The notes below the pieces were generated by a model that was not told the origin of the DNA, did no database searches, and saw only the letters and a program-made list of their open reading frames with translations. The position numbers and the translations under genes are program-made. Below are positions 1-7,156 of a stretch of 21,304 bases of DNA, piece after piece. Location: the NCBI GenBank assembly GCA_018056045.1, contig JAGPGI010000001.1:1-21304 (forward strand), written 5' to 3'. The stretch's first letter is position 1. Each line of letters begins with the position of its first letter. This DNA is from Paracoccus sp. (in: a-proteobacteria). GTDB taxonomy: Bacteria > Pseudomonadota > Alphaproteobacteria > Rhodobacterales > Rhodobacteraceae.

Positions 1-1241
1 GGCTGCAGGGCATCCAGCGTGCCGTTGATATTGAGTGTGGCGGTATTGTTGACACTTGTCGCACTCGTCAGCGTATTGGTGCTGCTGACGGTGACCGTTC
101 CGGCATTGGACAGGGACCCGACATTCAGAGCGCTGTTGGTCTGTAACGAGCCGGTGTTGGTCAGCGCGCCATCGACCGCGCCGCCAAACAGCGCGGAGGA
201 GTTGTTGGTCAGGTTGCCGGTAATCGTGCCGATGCCTTGCAGATGGCCGCCATTGACCAGGTTCCCCTCGAGCACCGCGCCAGAGTCCAGGGTCGTCCCC
301 GCATTCATGCTCACGGTGCCGTTCAGCGCGTTGTTCACGTCGGCGATCAGCCGGCCGCCATACAGGTTCAGCATGCCGCCATTGGTGACGGCGGTGCTGA
401 CCTCAAGCGTGCTCTCGTCCACGACCGTGACGGTCGCACCGTAGTGGTTGGTCAGCCCGCCCAGACTGCCGCCATCGTTTGAGGTCGACACATAGCTGTG
501 GTTGGTCAGCGTTCCGGTCAGGTTGCCGGCGACATTGATGACATTCGCCAGCAGGCCTGTGCCTCCGGCGACGTTGGTCAGGTCGCCGTCGATCTGGCCG
601 GTAAAGGCAAAATAGTTGTCGTTCACGACGTTACCGGTATGCTCGCCCGCATGCAGGACAGAACCGGCATTGTTGATGGTGCCGGCGGTGTTGCCACCAC
701 TGCCTAGGGTCGGCGAAAATACCAGCGTCCCGGCCCCGGAAGCTGCCGCCAGGATGTTGATATTCGCCGTGGCCGTCACATCCGTGTGGATCGTCAGCGA
801 ACCGCCAGTGTTGACCAGGAACGACAGCGAGGTATTGACGCCGCCACCCTGATCGCCCGAGCGCAGATGGCCCGAACGCAGCGTATAGAAGCCGGAATCC
901 AACTGCAGGCCGCCGGCCCAGACGTTTTCATTGCCGCTGCCGGGGCCACCGACCGTCAGCTCGATAGCAGTGGACGGCGAGGCGGCGGTCAGAATGCCGA
1001 CCTGATCCACGGGCAGCGCGACCCCGCCCGGTGAGCCGTCGTTCCAGATCTGGCTGTCGGATCGCCAGTTGCCGTTCGTGGTCTGGTAGCCCGCCCCACC
1101 CGGACTGCCATTGTCCAGATACATCTGCGCCTGCGCCATTCCCGCGCCAAAGGGCAGCGGTGCGAGCGAGATCAGTGCGGTGGTGAGGAGAAGGTGCGAG
1201 CGGCAGATCAGACGCATCGGATTCTTGAAAATCGGCAACAT
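1..1241 (-). CDS. Autotransporter-like surface protein, N-terminal part (runs off the window)
   Basis: An open frame read from 1241 to the window edge gives 413 residues with no stop. Residues 1-38 look like a long Sec signal peptide: basic start, hydrophobic stretch around 17-34, and an AQA/Q cleavage site. The mature part is rich in Gly, Asn, Thr and Ser with short irregular repeats such as GNLTN, GALTNTGSL and GSLSNAGTV, and has almost no Cys. This is the style of a beta-helical passenger domain of type V autotransporters or large adhesins. The translocating beta-barrel would lie beyond base 1 and is not seen. The start ATG at 1241 has an AAGAAG-type ribosome site about 10 bases upstream; a second in-frame ATG at 1217 is the alternative. 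A 148-base gap separates it from the gene before, so it may be its own transcription unit. Function (adhesion, aggregation) is inferred from class only. Confidence 0.72.
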   Translation of the reverse strand, partial: MLPIFKNPMRLICRSHLLLTTALISLAPLPFGAGMAQAQMYLDNGSPGGAGYQTTNGNWRSDSQIWNDGSPGGVALPVDQVGILTAASPSTAIELTVGGPGSGNENVWAGGLQLDSGFYTLRSGHLRSGDQGGGVNTSLSFLVNTGGSLTIHTDVTATANINILAAASGAGTLVFSPTLGSGGNTAGTINNAGSVLHAGEHTGNVVNDNYFAFTGQIDGDLTNVAGGTGLLANVINVAGNLTGTLTNHSYVSTSNDGGSLGGLTNHYGATVTVVDESTLEVSTAVTNGGMLNLYGGRLIADVNNALNGTVSMNAGTTLDSGAVLEGNLVNGGHLQGIGTITGNLTNNSSALFGGAVDGALTNTGSLQTNSALNVGSLSNAGTVTVSSTNTLTSATSVNNTATLNINGTLDALQ

Positions 1242-1389
1242 CGGCTGGTGTCTTCTTTTCGATAAAGGCAGGAGCGGCGATCGTTAAATCTTTATCCAGT
1301 AGCGATACGTTGCCCTTTGCCGCCAGTTCAAGGGTCTATGCAGCAATTCCACCGGTTTTTGTCCCGGACGGGCTTTCGGGCATCGCAAT
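1242..1389 (-). promoter_or_regulatory. Intergenic leader before the autotransporter-like gene
   Basis: This 148-base gap is the largest between same-strand genes in the window apart from the one before the T6SS operon. On the minus strand it holds an AT-rich stretch (GGATAAAGATTTAACG) in otherwise GC-rich DNA, followed by the AAGAAG ribosome site. I see a TTGAAC hexamer farther upstream but no -10 box at correct spacing, so no exact promoter is claimed. No convincing terminator for the transglycosylase gene is visible. Confidence 0.3.
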
Positions 1390-3582
1390 TCAATCCTTGC
1401 GTGTAGGCCGCAGCCTGTCCATCTCGGCCATGAAGGCGCGAATCTCGGGCGAGGCGGGCGTTTCGGGCACCACCGTCACCATCGGCACAGCGGCAGAGCC
1501 GCTCATCTTGCGTTCGGCCCAGTTCTGCAACTGGGCGATGGACCAGCCGCGCAGGAAGGGGTTCGCAGAGACCACCGCCGCACCCATGACATTGTCCACC
1601 GATTGCTCGGGACCGGCCCGCAGCGCCTGATCGGCCCCCGCCGGGCCAAGGAAATGCGCCAGATACAGCCGCCCGGCCGAAATCGCATGGCCGCGGGCGC
1701 GCAGATAGCCCTCGTTTTCCTGTGCCAGATGGCGGACCATCTGCCGCGACATGTCGGGGTCCAGCCGCAGGTCCAGCAATTCGCGCCGCGACAGGTTGAC
1801 CACCAGATCGGGGCGATAGCTGCGCATCATCCGCAGCCATGTGCCTTCGATGAACTGCCCCAGCCCGGTCGCGGTCGAGCGCGGGTTCCTGGCGCTCGCA
1901 TTGCCGGCGCTTTCGACCCGGATGATATGGCCGATCAGCGATTCGATGGAATCCGAGGCCAGCGCCTCGGTCCCCGAGCCGAAATAGGGCATCGGATCGA
2001 CCGGCCTGTCGCCCTGCAGCAGCATGAAGGCCAGATCGGGCTGCCCCTCTGCCGCCGTCAGGTTCGCGGCTTTGCCGGTCTGGCCGATGACCGCGCCCTG
2101 AGCGACATCGGCGCCCTCGGCGATACCCGGTGCCGGCGCGGCCAGCCCGATATAGCGGCTGACCAGCCCGCCCTCATGCGCGATCTCGACGGTATCGCCG
2201 CTGGCCTTGGCGATGCGCCCCGCCGCCGCCGCCACCACCGGGCTGCCCTGCGGCACGGTCCATGCGACCTGCCCGCGCCCCTCCTGCATCTCGGCCGAGG
2301 GGGGCACGAAGCGTTGCGACAGCACGCCTCCGACCGGCGGCAGCATCTGTTCCTGGCCCGCGCGCATCTGCACCCTCGCGCCGGGCGCATAGCATTCAAA
2401 GCCCTCGCCGGTGCCGGCCGGAACGACGTAGCAGCGCTTCTCGCCCGAGGGTCCGTTGACCCCCACGAACAGCACCGCGCCGGGGCGGCCGGCCTCGGCG
2501 GCGGAGTAGATCAGCTCCAGCCGGTCGGCGGCATCGGCATAGCCGTCGAGGTCATAGACCTGCGACATCAGCGCCAGCGCCTCGCCGATGATCTCGGACG
2601 GCACCTCGTTGCGCAGCCCGGCCGAGTAGATCACGTCCAGAAGCCGCTGCTGCCCGGCTGCGGCCGGCGCGGTCTTGCGCGCCAGCAGCTCTTGCAGCAG
2701 CGGCTGGTCGGCCCAGGCATCGGCCGCCGGCACCAGTTGCCCCGCCGCCGACAGCGCCAGCGAGCCGACATAGCCCTGTCGGCCATAAAGCGTCAGCTGG
2801 ATCACCTCGCGCTGATCGCCGCGCGGGCGATAGCGCAGCGCCAGAACCGAGCCGGCCGGAAGCGTCTCGTCTAGACCAAGCTGCCCGCGCAGGCGTTCCG
2901 CCAGCCGCGCGGCCTGCACCGGACCAAAGCCGTTTTCGGCCAGCAATGCCTCGGGCGGGATTTCGGCGGTGGTTTCAAGGATCAGTTCGCGCCACAGCGG
3001 CACGCGGCTGACCGCATCGCGCAGGAATGCGATGCCCGAGCTCGCCCGCTGGTCCTCGGGCACGCCGGGGGCGGCACCCGCAGAGGTGCTGAGGCTGGCA
3101 TTCATCACCCGCTCGCGGCCGCGTTCGGCCTGAAACAGCGCGAATTCCTCGCGCGTCGAGGGCAGCGCCGCGACCAGTTGCCGGTCCTGCGCCACCAGCC
3201 GGCTGTCCAGAACCGCCAGCTCGGCGGCGGCCGAGACCACCCGCCGCGAGGCCGCCAGCGCCGCCGGCGCGGGCCGGCGCTGCATGTCGGGGGACTGGCC
3301 GTCCTGCGGCGCCGGAATGATCAGCGGATCGCCCGGGATGTCGGTAAAGGTGTCGATCCGCACCACCGGGGCGATATCGAACTGGGCCTCGACCTGAACC
3401 ATGCTCGCCTCGGGCGCGGGTTGCAGCCATGCGTCAAGATGCGGCGCCATGCGCGGCCAGGCCAGCAGGCAAAGGACCGCCAGCACCGCCAGCCCGGCGC
3501 CGCCGCGCCAGACCAGCCCCTGCCGGCGCCGGCGCAGGGCGCCCCGGCCCATCTGGCGAAAGCGGGGATCAACCTCGGTCAT
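1390..3582 (-). CDS. Membrane-anchored lytic transglycosylase with a degenerate M23 (LytM) domain
   Basis: The 730-residue protein has a basic N-terminus, one membrane segment at about 27-43, and a periplasmic remainder. Residues about 240-400 resemble the region that precedes M23 domains in alphaproteobacterial peptidases. Residues about 413-535 keep the LytM fold pattern (PQGSPVVAAAAGRI, then VIGQTGKA, then RPVDPMPYF). All metal ligands are missing, however: the YAHL position reads YIGL and the HLHFE position reads DLAFM. Residues about 545-690 form an SLT-type transglycosylase domain with candidate catalytic Glu557 in RVESAGN, followed by ATGLGQFIEGTWL. Cys384 and Cys397 could form a disulfide. 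It starts 4 bases after the stop of the preceding gene. Likely role (inference): local opening of peptidoglycan for an envelope machine, with the dead M23 domain acting as a binding or regulatory part, as in EnvC/NlpD-type proteins. The domains are clear; the physiological role is not. Confidence 0.85.
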   Translation of the reverse strand: MTEVDPRFRQMGRGALRRRRQGLVWRGGAGLAVLAVLCLLAWPRMAPHLDAWLQPAPEASMVQVEAQFDIAPVVRIDTFTDIPGDPLIIPAPQDGQSPDMQRRPAPAALAASRRVVSAAAELAVLDSRLVAQDRQLVAALPSTREEFALFQAERGRERVMNASLSTSAGAAPGVPEDQRASSGIAFLRDAVSRVPLWRELILETTAEIPPEALLAENGFGPVQAARLAERLRGQLGLDETLPAGSVLALRYRPRGDQREVIQLTLYGRQGYVGSLALSAAGQLVPAADAWADQPLLQELLARKTAPAAAGQQRLLDVIYSAGLRNEVPSEIIGEALALMSQVYDLDGYADAADRLELIYSAAEAGRPGAVLFVGVNGPSGEKRCYVVPAGTGEGFECYAPGARVQMRAGQEQMLPPVGGVLSQRFVPPSAEMQEGRGQVAWTVPQGSPVVAAAAGRIAKASGDTVEIAHEGGLVSRYIGLAAPAPGIAEGADVAQGAVIGQTGKAANLTAAEGQPDLAFMLLQGDRPVDPMPYFGSGTEALASDSIESLIGHIIRVESAGNASARNPRSTATGLGQFIEGTWLRMMRSYRPDLVVNLSRRELLDLRLDPDMSRQMVRHLAQENEGYLRARGHAISAGRLYLAHFLGPAGADQALRAGPEQSVDNVMGAAVVSANPFLRGWSIAQLQNWAERKMSGSAAVPMVTVVPETPASPEIRAFMAEMDRLRPTRKD

Positions 3583-3586
3583 CGGC

Positions 3587-4552
3587 TCAACGGAACATCC
3601 CCGAGCCGATCAGCGACGGATTGAACTGCGGCGTGGCGGCGGCGGCGGGTTTCGCCGGCTGCACGGGCTTCGCCGGCTGCACGGGTTTGGCCACCACCAC
3701 GCTGGGTTTTGCGGGCTTCGCCGGGTTGCTGCCCGGTCTTGGCTTGCTGGTCGGGGTCACGACGGCGACCGGCGCGGCCACGGCGGCGCAGCGCAGATCG
3801 CCGCCGCGCGCGATGGCGCGGAACAGTTGCGGCTGCGGGTCGGTTGCGACCGTGCTGCCCGCCGCCTGCTGCCAGCGTTCGACCGCACGGGCCGAGCCGG
3901 AGCCCCATTCGCCATCGATGCCGCCGGCATAACACTGGGCGCGCTGCAGCTCGGTCTGGATCGCCTCGGCCATGCGGTCCGGGTCGGGGTCAAAGACGCC
4001 CCGGCCCAGAAGCCGCTCGAACAGGGCGGCGTCGCGCTGGCGGATCGCCTCGCGCAGCTGAAACGGCATGCCCAGAGGCCCGCGCGGACCAAGCGCGGCC
4101 AGAACCGCCATGTCGCCGACGATGATCGACGGTCGGGGCAGCCCGGCACGCGGGGCAGCGGGGGTCGCGGCCAGAGCCGGGTCCATGGGTGTCAGCGAGG
4201 CTTCAAGAAGCTGCACCGGAGGCGCGGCATCGGCGGGGGCGCTGCCGATCACGATATCCGAGGGCAGCGAGGAAATCACCAGACCGCCGCTTCCCTGCGC
4301 CAGCGCGGGCGGGGTCAGCAAGGCGATCAGTGCGCCGATCAGCGCGCCCATCAGCAACAACAGGAACAGCGGGTTCCGATATGGCTTGCCCGGGACCCTG
4401 CTGATTGCCGCGTTCCGGGCCGCCACCTTTCTGGCGACCGCGTTCCTGGTCTCTGCCTTCCTGACGGCTGCGTTCCTGACTGCCGCCTTTCTGGCGGCTG
4501 TCTTCCGACCCTCTGTCTTCCCAACCATTGCCCGACCCGTTACCCGTCTCAA
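3587..4552 (-). CDS. Membrane protein with pentad-repeat basic tail and peptidoglycan-binding-like domain
   Basis: Of 321 residues, 16-50 are seven tandem five-residue units of pattern R-[K/N]-x-A-x. A hydrophobic segment follows at about 61-82, ending in an ALA/Q site that could be a signal cleavage or simply a membrane anchor. Residues about 195-255 resemble a PG_binding_1 domain (IQTELQRAQCYAGGIDGEWG, then a helix and a second Cys at 255). The C-terminus is rich in AKPVQP repeats. The ATG overlaps the previous gene's stop in ATGA, which supports this long N-terminus; if translation began at the internal Met68, the repeats would be lost. The gene after it encodes the transglycosylase, so a role in holding or guiding cell-wall cleavage is plausible. 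I do not recognise a named family for the whole protein. Confidence 0.75.
   Translation of the reverse strand: MRRVTGRAMVGKTEGRKTAARKAAVRNAAVRKAETRNAVARKVAARNAAISRVPGKPYRNPLFLLLLMGALIGALIALLTPPALAQGSGGLVISSLPSDIVIGSAPADAAPPVQLLEASLTPMDPALAATPAAPRAGLPRPSIIVGDMAVLAALGPRGPLGMPFQLREAIRQRDAALFERLLGRGVFDPDPDRMAEAIQTELQRAQCYAGGIDGEWGSGSARAVERWQQAAGSTVATDPQPQLFRAIARGGDLRCAAVAAPVAVVTPTSKPRPGSNPAKPAKPSVVVAKPVQPAKPVQPAKPAAAATPQFNPSLIGSGMFR
4403..4507 (-). repeat. Seven in-frame 15-base tandem units encoding R-[K/N]-x-A-x
   Basis: Residues 16-50 of the membrane protein are seven successive pentads beginning with Arg. The second residue runs K, K, N, K, N, K, N, and the fourth is usually Ala. On the plus strand the units appear as repeated TTCCTG/TTTCTG steps at 15-base spacing. 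The units are imperfect at DNA level but the period is unbroken. Every unit is a multiple of three, so copy-number change would keep the frame. Confidence 0.8.
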
Positions 4553-5001
4553 TTCGGTCTTGGCGTTACAAACACCGTCCAGTGGCCCTGCCCCTTTGTG
4601 TCAACCTCGGCGAAGCGGGCATCCAGATAGCCGCGCAGCAGGCAATCCCGCTGGCCCTCGATCTCAAAGCGGCGGGGCGCCACGCAAAGTGGAATCGACC
4701 CTGCCAGAACTTCATTACCGAAAACATCCGCCGCAAAAATATAATAATGACGTGACCGCAGCTCGTCACGCTGTAATGTCGCACATTGGTTCGGGGCGAC
4801 GCGCCACCAGCCACGGGTGACGACATCATCGCCCTCGGGACTGGCGAGGGCGACATTGAGCACGTCAAAGGACTGGTTGCAGAGCCGCAGTTCGGCCCGG
4901 ACCGGGCTAGCAAGGCACGCCAGCGCCAACAGGACCAGCGCCGCCAGCCGGCCCGGTTGACCGTAGCGCAACGCAGGGTTGACAGAGCACCGATTGAGCA
5001 A
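4549..5001 (-). CDS. DUF1036 secreted protein
   Basis: The 150-residue reading has a signal peptide with hydrophobic core at about 18-34 and an VRA/E cleavage site. The mature part matches what I know of DUF1036: LRLCNQSFDVLNVALA near its start, DDVVTRGWWRVAPNQC, a Tyr-rich HYYIFAADVFGNE segment, and an ending RDCLLRGYLDARFAEVDT followed by WTV. Cys41, 73, 106 and 120 could form two disulfides. The listed start is TTG at 5001 with GGAAG only two bases before it, which is too close to be ideal; an in-frame TTG at 4971 is an alternative, and either keeps the signal peptide. It is first in a three-gene operon, coupled by ATGA to the next gene. The biochemical function of DUF1036 is not known to me; periplasmic location is inferred. 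Confidence 0.82.
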   Translation of the reverse strand: MLNRCSVNPALRYGQPGRLAALVLLALACLASPVRAELRLCNQSFDVLNVALASPEGDDVVTRGWWRVAPNQCATLQRDELRSRHYYIFAADVFGNEVLAGSIPLCVAPRRFEIEGQRDCLLRGYLDARFAEVDTKGQGHWTVFVTPRPN

Positions 5002-5193
5002 CGCTTCCAGCCGTGTTACAGCCCAGAGGGCAAGGAGATTTCATCTACATGAAACCGATCCTGACCGCCTGCGCAACCATGCCCTGCCCCGCCGACCGAC
5101 GGGCGCATCGGGCATGGATTTCGCGACCAGTAAAGACGGGGCTGGCGATCGCCCCGCGCCGGAAATGTTGACAAGTTCTTCGAAAGGAATGCA
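5002..5193. promoter_or_regulatory. Divergent intergenic region between the two envelope operons
   Basis: These 192 bases separate the DUF1036 operon (minus) from the TolQR/TonB-like operon (plus), so promoters for both should lie here or just inside the flanking genes. The visible items are a strong AAGGAG at 5032-5037, a TTTCAT-CTAC-ATGAAA inverted repeat at 5039-5054, a possible 40-codon ORF (5049-5171), and the AAAGGA ribosome site (5183-5188) of the secreted-protein gene. I could not find a paired -35/-10 set with good spacing on either strand. Confidence 0.45.
5049..5171 (+). CDS. Possible small ORF, 40 codons, upstream of the TolQR/TonB-like operon
   Basis: An ATG at 5049 follows a consensus AAGGAG with an 11-base spacer and opens a 40-residue frame ending in TGA at 5169-5171, 22 bases before the next gene. 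The peptide starts MKPILTACATMPCPADRRAH, is basic, has three Cys, and shows no clear membrane segment or family. An inverted repeat overlaps its start codon. The ribosome site is better than those of many real genes here, but a random short frame in GC-rich DNA is common. It could be a leader peptide, a small protein or chance. Confidence 0.3.
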   Translation: MKPILTACATMPCPADRRAHRAWISRPVKTGLAIAPRRKC

Positions 5194-5649
5194 ATGCCGC
5201 GCTGTTTGGGAAAATTACTCGTCGCGCTGAGCCTTGGGCTCGCCTCGCCCGCGCTGGCCCAGGATGCGGCGGCGCCCGACAACAAGATCATGCTGGAACT
5301 GAACGGCGCCACCGATACCGAGGCGGGCGGCTGCCAGTTGACCATCGTGGCGACGAATCAGCTTGAGACGGGGATCCGCCGCGCCGCATGGCAGGTCGCC
5401 ATCTTCGACAAGTCCGGTGCCGTGCAATCGCTGCCGATCCTTGATTTCGGCGGCATGATCGCGGGCAAGACCCGCGTCGGCCTGTTCCCGCTGCCCGACC
5501 GCCCCTGCGCCGAGATCGGCCGCATCGTCGTCAATGACGTCGCCGAATGCACCGCCGATGACGGCACCGAGAAGGGCGCCGATCTGCGCGACATCTGCCT
5601 TGGCGGATTGGCGACGCAGACCCGCACGGATATTGATTTCGGTCTGTGA
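5194..5649 (+). CDS. Secreted four-cysteine protein of unknown family
   Basis: The 151-residue protein has a clean Sec signal peptide (hydrophobic core about 7-20, ALA/Q cleavage after residue 22). The mature part is short and predicted beta-rich, with alternating hydrophobics as in KIMLELNGA, CQLTIVATN and AAWQVAIFD, and four Cys at 47, 105, 119 and 135 that could make two disulfides. I do not recognise a named domain. AAAGGA five bases before the ATG supports the start. Its TGA overlaps the ATG of the channel gene by one base, so it is the first gene of the proton-channel operon and probably a periplasmic partner of that complex (inference from position only). Confidence 0.75.
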   Translation: MPRCLGKLLVALSLGLASPALAQDAAAPDNKIMLELNGATDTEAGGCQLTIVATNQLETGIRRAAWQVAIFDKSGAVQSLPILDFGGMIAGKTRVGLFPLPDRPCAEIGRIVVNDVAECTADDGTEKGADLRDICLGGLATQTRTDIDFGL

Positions 5650-6278
5650 TGCGCTGGGATTTTCCGCTGACCACCATGGTCGTTTTTGCCGCATTGGCGG
5701 CATTGTCGGTGCTGACGCTGACCGTCGTGATCTTCAAGCTCATGCAGTTTCGCCGCATGGGCGTCGGTCATCACAAGCTGGGCGAGACCATTCTGGATGA
5801 CTGGCTGAACGGCCGCCCCGATGAGGCGCAGCGCAAGGCGCAGGCCGGCAAGACCGTGCTGGCGCGGGTTCTGGGCGCGGTCATGTCCGGCCTGCGCGCC
5901 CGCCCCGGCGATCCCGCCTATGGCGAGGAACTGGGCCGGCAGGTCGCGCTGGCCGAGCTTGTGCAGATGGGCCAGCGCATGCGCCTGCTTGAGGCCGTGG
6001 TGCAGATGGCGCCGATGCTGGGCCTTCTGGGCACGGTGATCGGCATGATCGACGCCTTTGGCAATCTTGCGCTCAGCCAGCAAAGCACGGATCCGCGGCT
6101 GCTCGCCGGCGGCATCTGGACGGCGCTGACCACCACCGCCACGGGCCTTGCCATCGCGCTGATCGCCTATTTCGTCTCGTCCTGGCTGGACGGGCGCATC
6201 GACGACGAACGCCAAAGCATCGAACTGGCGGTCTCGGCCGCGATCCATGGCCGGATCGCCAGGCCGCAACGGGGCTGA
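5649..6278 (+). CDS. MotA/TolQ/ExbB-type proton channel protein
   Basis: The 209-residue protein has three membrane segments at about 9-31, 115-140 and 158-180 with a cytoplasmic stretch between the first two, the TolQ/ExbB topology. The signature APMLGLLGTVIGMIDAF (about 121-137) and TTTATGLAIALIAYF (about 161-175) carry the conserved channel-lining threonines of this family. It would form the pentameric channel in the inner membrane around the two ExbD-type proteins encoded next, passing protons to drive the TonB-like protein. The ATG at 5649 overlaps the preceding TGA; an upstream in-frame GTG at 5646 is less likely. The next gene follows three bases after its stop. Whether it serves Tol-like, Ton-like or T6SS-linked work cannot be told from sequence alone. 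Confidence 0.92.
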   Translation: MRWDFPLTTMVVFAALAALSVLTLTVVIFKLMQFRRMGVGHHKLGETILDDWLNGRPDEAQRKAQAGKTVLARVLGAVMSGLRARPGDPAYGEELGRQVALAELVQMGQRMRLLEAVVQMAPMLGLLGTVIGMIDAFGNLALSQQSTDPRLLAGGIWTALTTTATGLAIALIAYFVSSWLDGRIDDERQSIELAVSAAIHGRIARPQRG

Positions 6279-6281
6279 GCC

Positions 6282-6764
6282 ATGCAGGGCGCTCCCAGCC
6301 TGATGCGCGCGCCTGGGCTGAACCTGCCGGTCCGGCGCCGGCGCAGTGTCGCCTTTTCGATGACGGCGCTGGCCGATGTGCTGTTCCAGCTGCTGATCTT
6401 TTTCATGCTGTCCTCGAATCTCGCGGCCTATTCGATGCTGCCCTTGCGCAGCGGCGCCTTGCGCGGCGATGGCGGCGGCGAGGCGGGCGGTGCCGGCACC
6501 GCCGTCACCGAAGCCAGCACCACCGCGATTTGGACGCTGAATCCCGATGGCATCGTCGCCTCGGGGCAGCGGTTCGCCCTTGACCGGATGCAGGTGCTGG
6601 CCGATGCGCTGGCGCTGCAAAAGACCCGGCATGTGCTGATCATCCTGCGCCCCGACGTGCCGGTGCAGAATGTCGCCACGGTGCTGGAACTCTTGTCGGC
6701 GCATGGCATCACCTCGGTCCAGATCGCCGAAGCCCCTTCGGTCAAGGGAGGGGCCACGCCATGA
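6282..6764 (+). CDS. ExbD/TolR-type protein with intact membrane Asp
   Basis: The 160-residue protein has a short basic cytoplasmic start (VRRRR), one membrane segment at about 28-46, a Gly-rich linker, and a periplasmic domain of about 85 residues. The membrane segment reads TALADVLFQLLIFFML. Asp32 aligns with the proton-carrying Asp of ExbD (Asp25) and TolR (Asp23) in E. coli. The tail LIILRPDVPVQNVATVLELLSAHGI matches the usual ExbD/TolR alpha-beta fold. It partners with the TolQ/ExbB-type channel encoded three bases upstream. Its stop overlaps the start of a second, shorter ExbD-type gene in ATGA, so the two are probably made together. Confidence 0.9.
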   Translation: MQGAPSLMRAPGLNLPVRRRRSVAFSMTALADVLFQLLIFFMLSSNLAAYSMLPLRSGALRGDGGGEAGGAGTAVTEASTTAIWTLNPDGIVASGQRFALDRMQVLADALALQKTRHVLIILRPDVPVQNVATVLELLSAHGITSVQIAEAPSVKGGATP

Positions 6765-7156
6765 GCCTGCGCCTGCCCGCCAGCCGGGGCCGCAAGGTGC
6801 AGGTCGACACCTCGCTGGCCATCGTCAATATCGTTCTGCTCCTGATCTTTTATTTCCTGCTGGCCGGGCAGGACCCCAAATTCGCGACCCAGCTTGAACT
6901 GGCGACCACCTCGACGCTGTCGCCCGACACGCTGCCCTCGCCGGTGCTGGAAGTGGTCGGCCCCGAGGATTGGCGGCTGGACGGCCGCCCGATCCTGCCC
7001 GAGGCGCTGCCCGGCGCATTGGCCGCCAGCAGTGGACCGCTGCATCTGCTTTTGGACCGCAATGCGCCCGCCGGGCTGCTGGTCGGGCTGATGCGCCGGC
7101 CCGAGCTTGCCGGGCGCGAGCTGCGGCTGGTCACCGTCAAGGGGCTGGGTCCATGA
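6761..7156 (+). CDS. Second ExbD/TolR-type protein, with Asn in place of the membrane Asp
   Basis: The 131-residue protein has the ExbD layout: basic start (SRGRK), one membrane segment at about 19-37, and a small periplasmic domain ending in RELRLVTVKGL. Aligned by eye with its neighbour, the segment SLAIVNIVLLLIFYFLL puts Asn23 where the first protein has Asp32. In E. coli ExbD the change Asp25 to Asn blocks function, so this copy probably cannot carry protons by itself. The periplasmic domain is shorter than usual. It overlaps both neighbours by ATGA, giving tight translational coupling with the first ExbD-type gene and the TonB-like gene. The best reading is the non-protonatable half of a mixed ExbD pair; degeneration of a spare copy is the alternative. 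Confidence 0.82.
   Translation: MSLRLPASRGRKVQVDTSLAIVNIVLLLIFYFLLAGQDPKFATQLELATTSTLSPDTLPSPVLEVVGPEDWRLDGRPILPEALPGALAASSGPLHLLLDRNAPAGLLVGLMRRPELAGRELRLVTVKGLGP

Noticed and set aside
19..1034. Plus-strand open frames in the first kilobase
   Set aside because: The minus frame through the same bases gives a coherent signal peptide and Gly/Asn/Thr repeat protein; the plus frames do not.
1368..1389. Terminator after the transglycosylase gene
   Set aside because: Only a four-base CCCG/CGGG stem can be drawn and no T-run follows.
4979..4984. TTGACA on the plus strand as a -35 box for the small ORF or the channel operon
   Set aside because: The hexamer at 17-base spacing (CGCTTC) is not a plausible -10 box.
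5168..5173. TTGACA upstream of the four-Cys protein gene as a -35 box
   Set aside because: A -10 box at normal spacing would fall on the start codon of the gene.
5358..6704. Minus-strand open frame of 448 codons across the channel operon
   Set aside because: It is the antisense shadow of clear TolQ/ExbB- and ExbD-type genes with conserved motifs.
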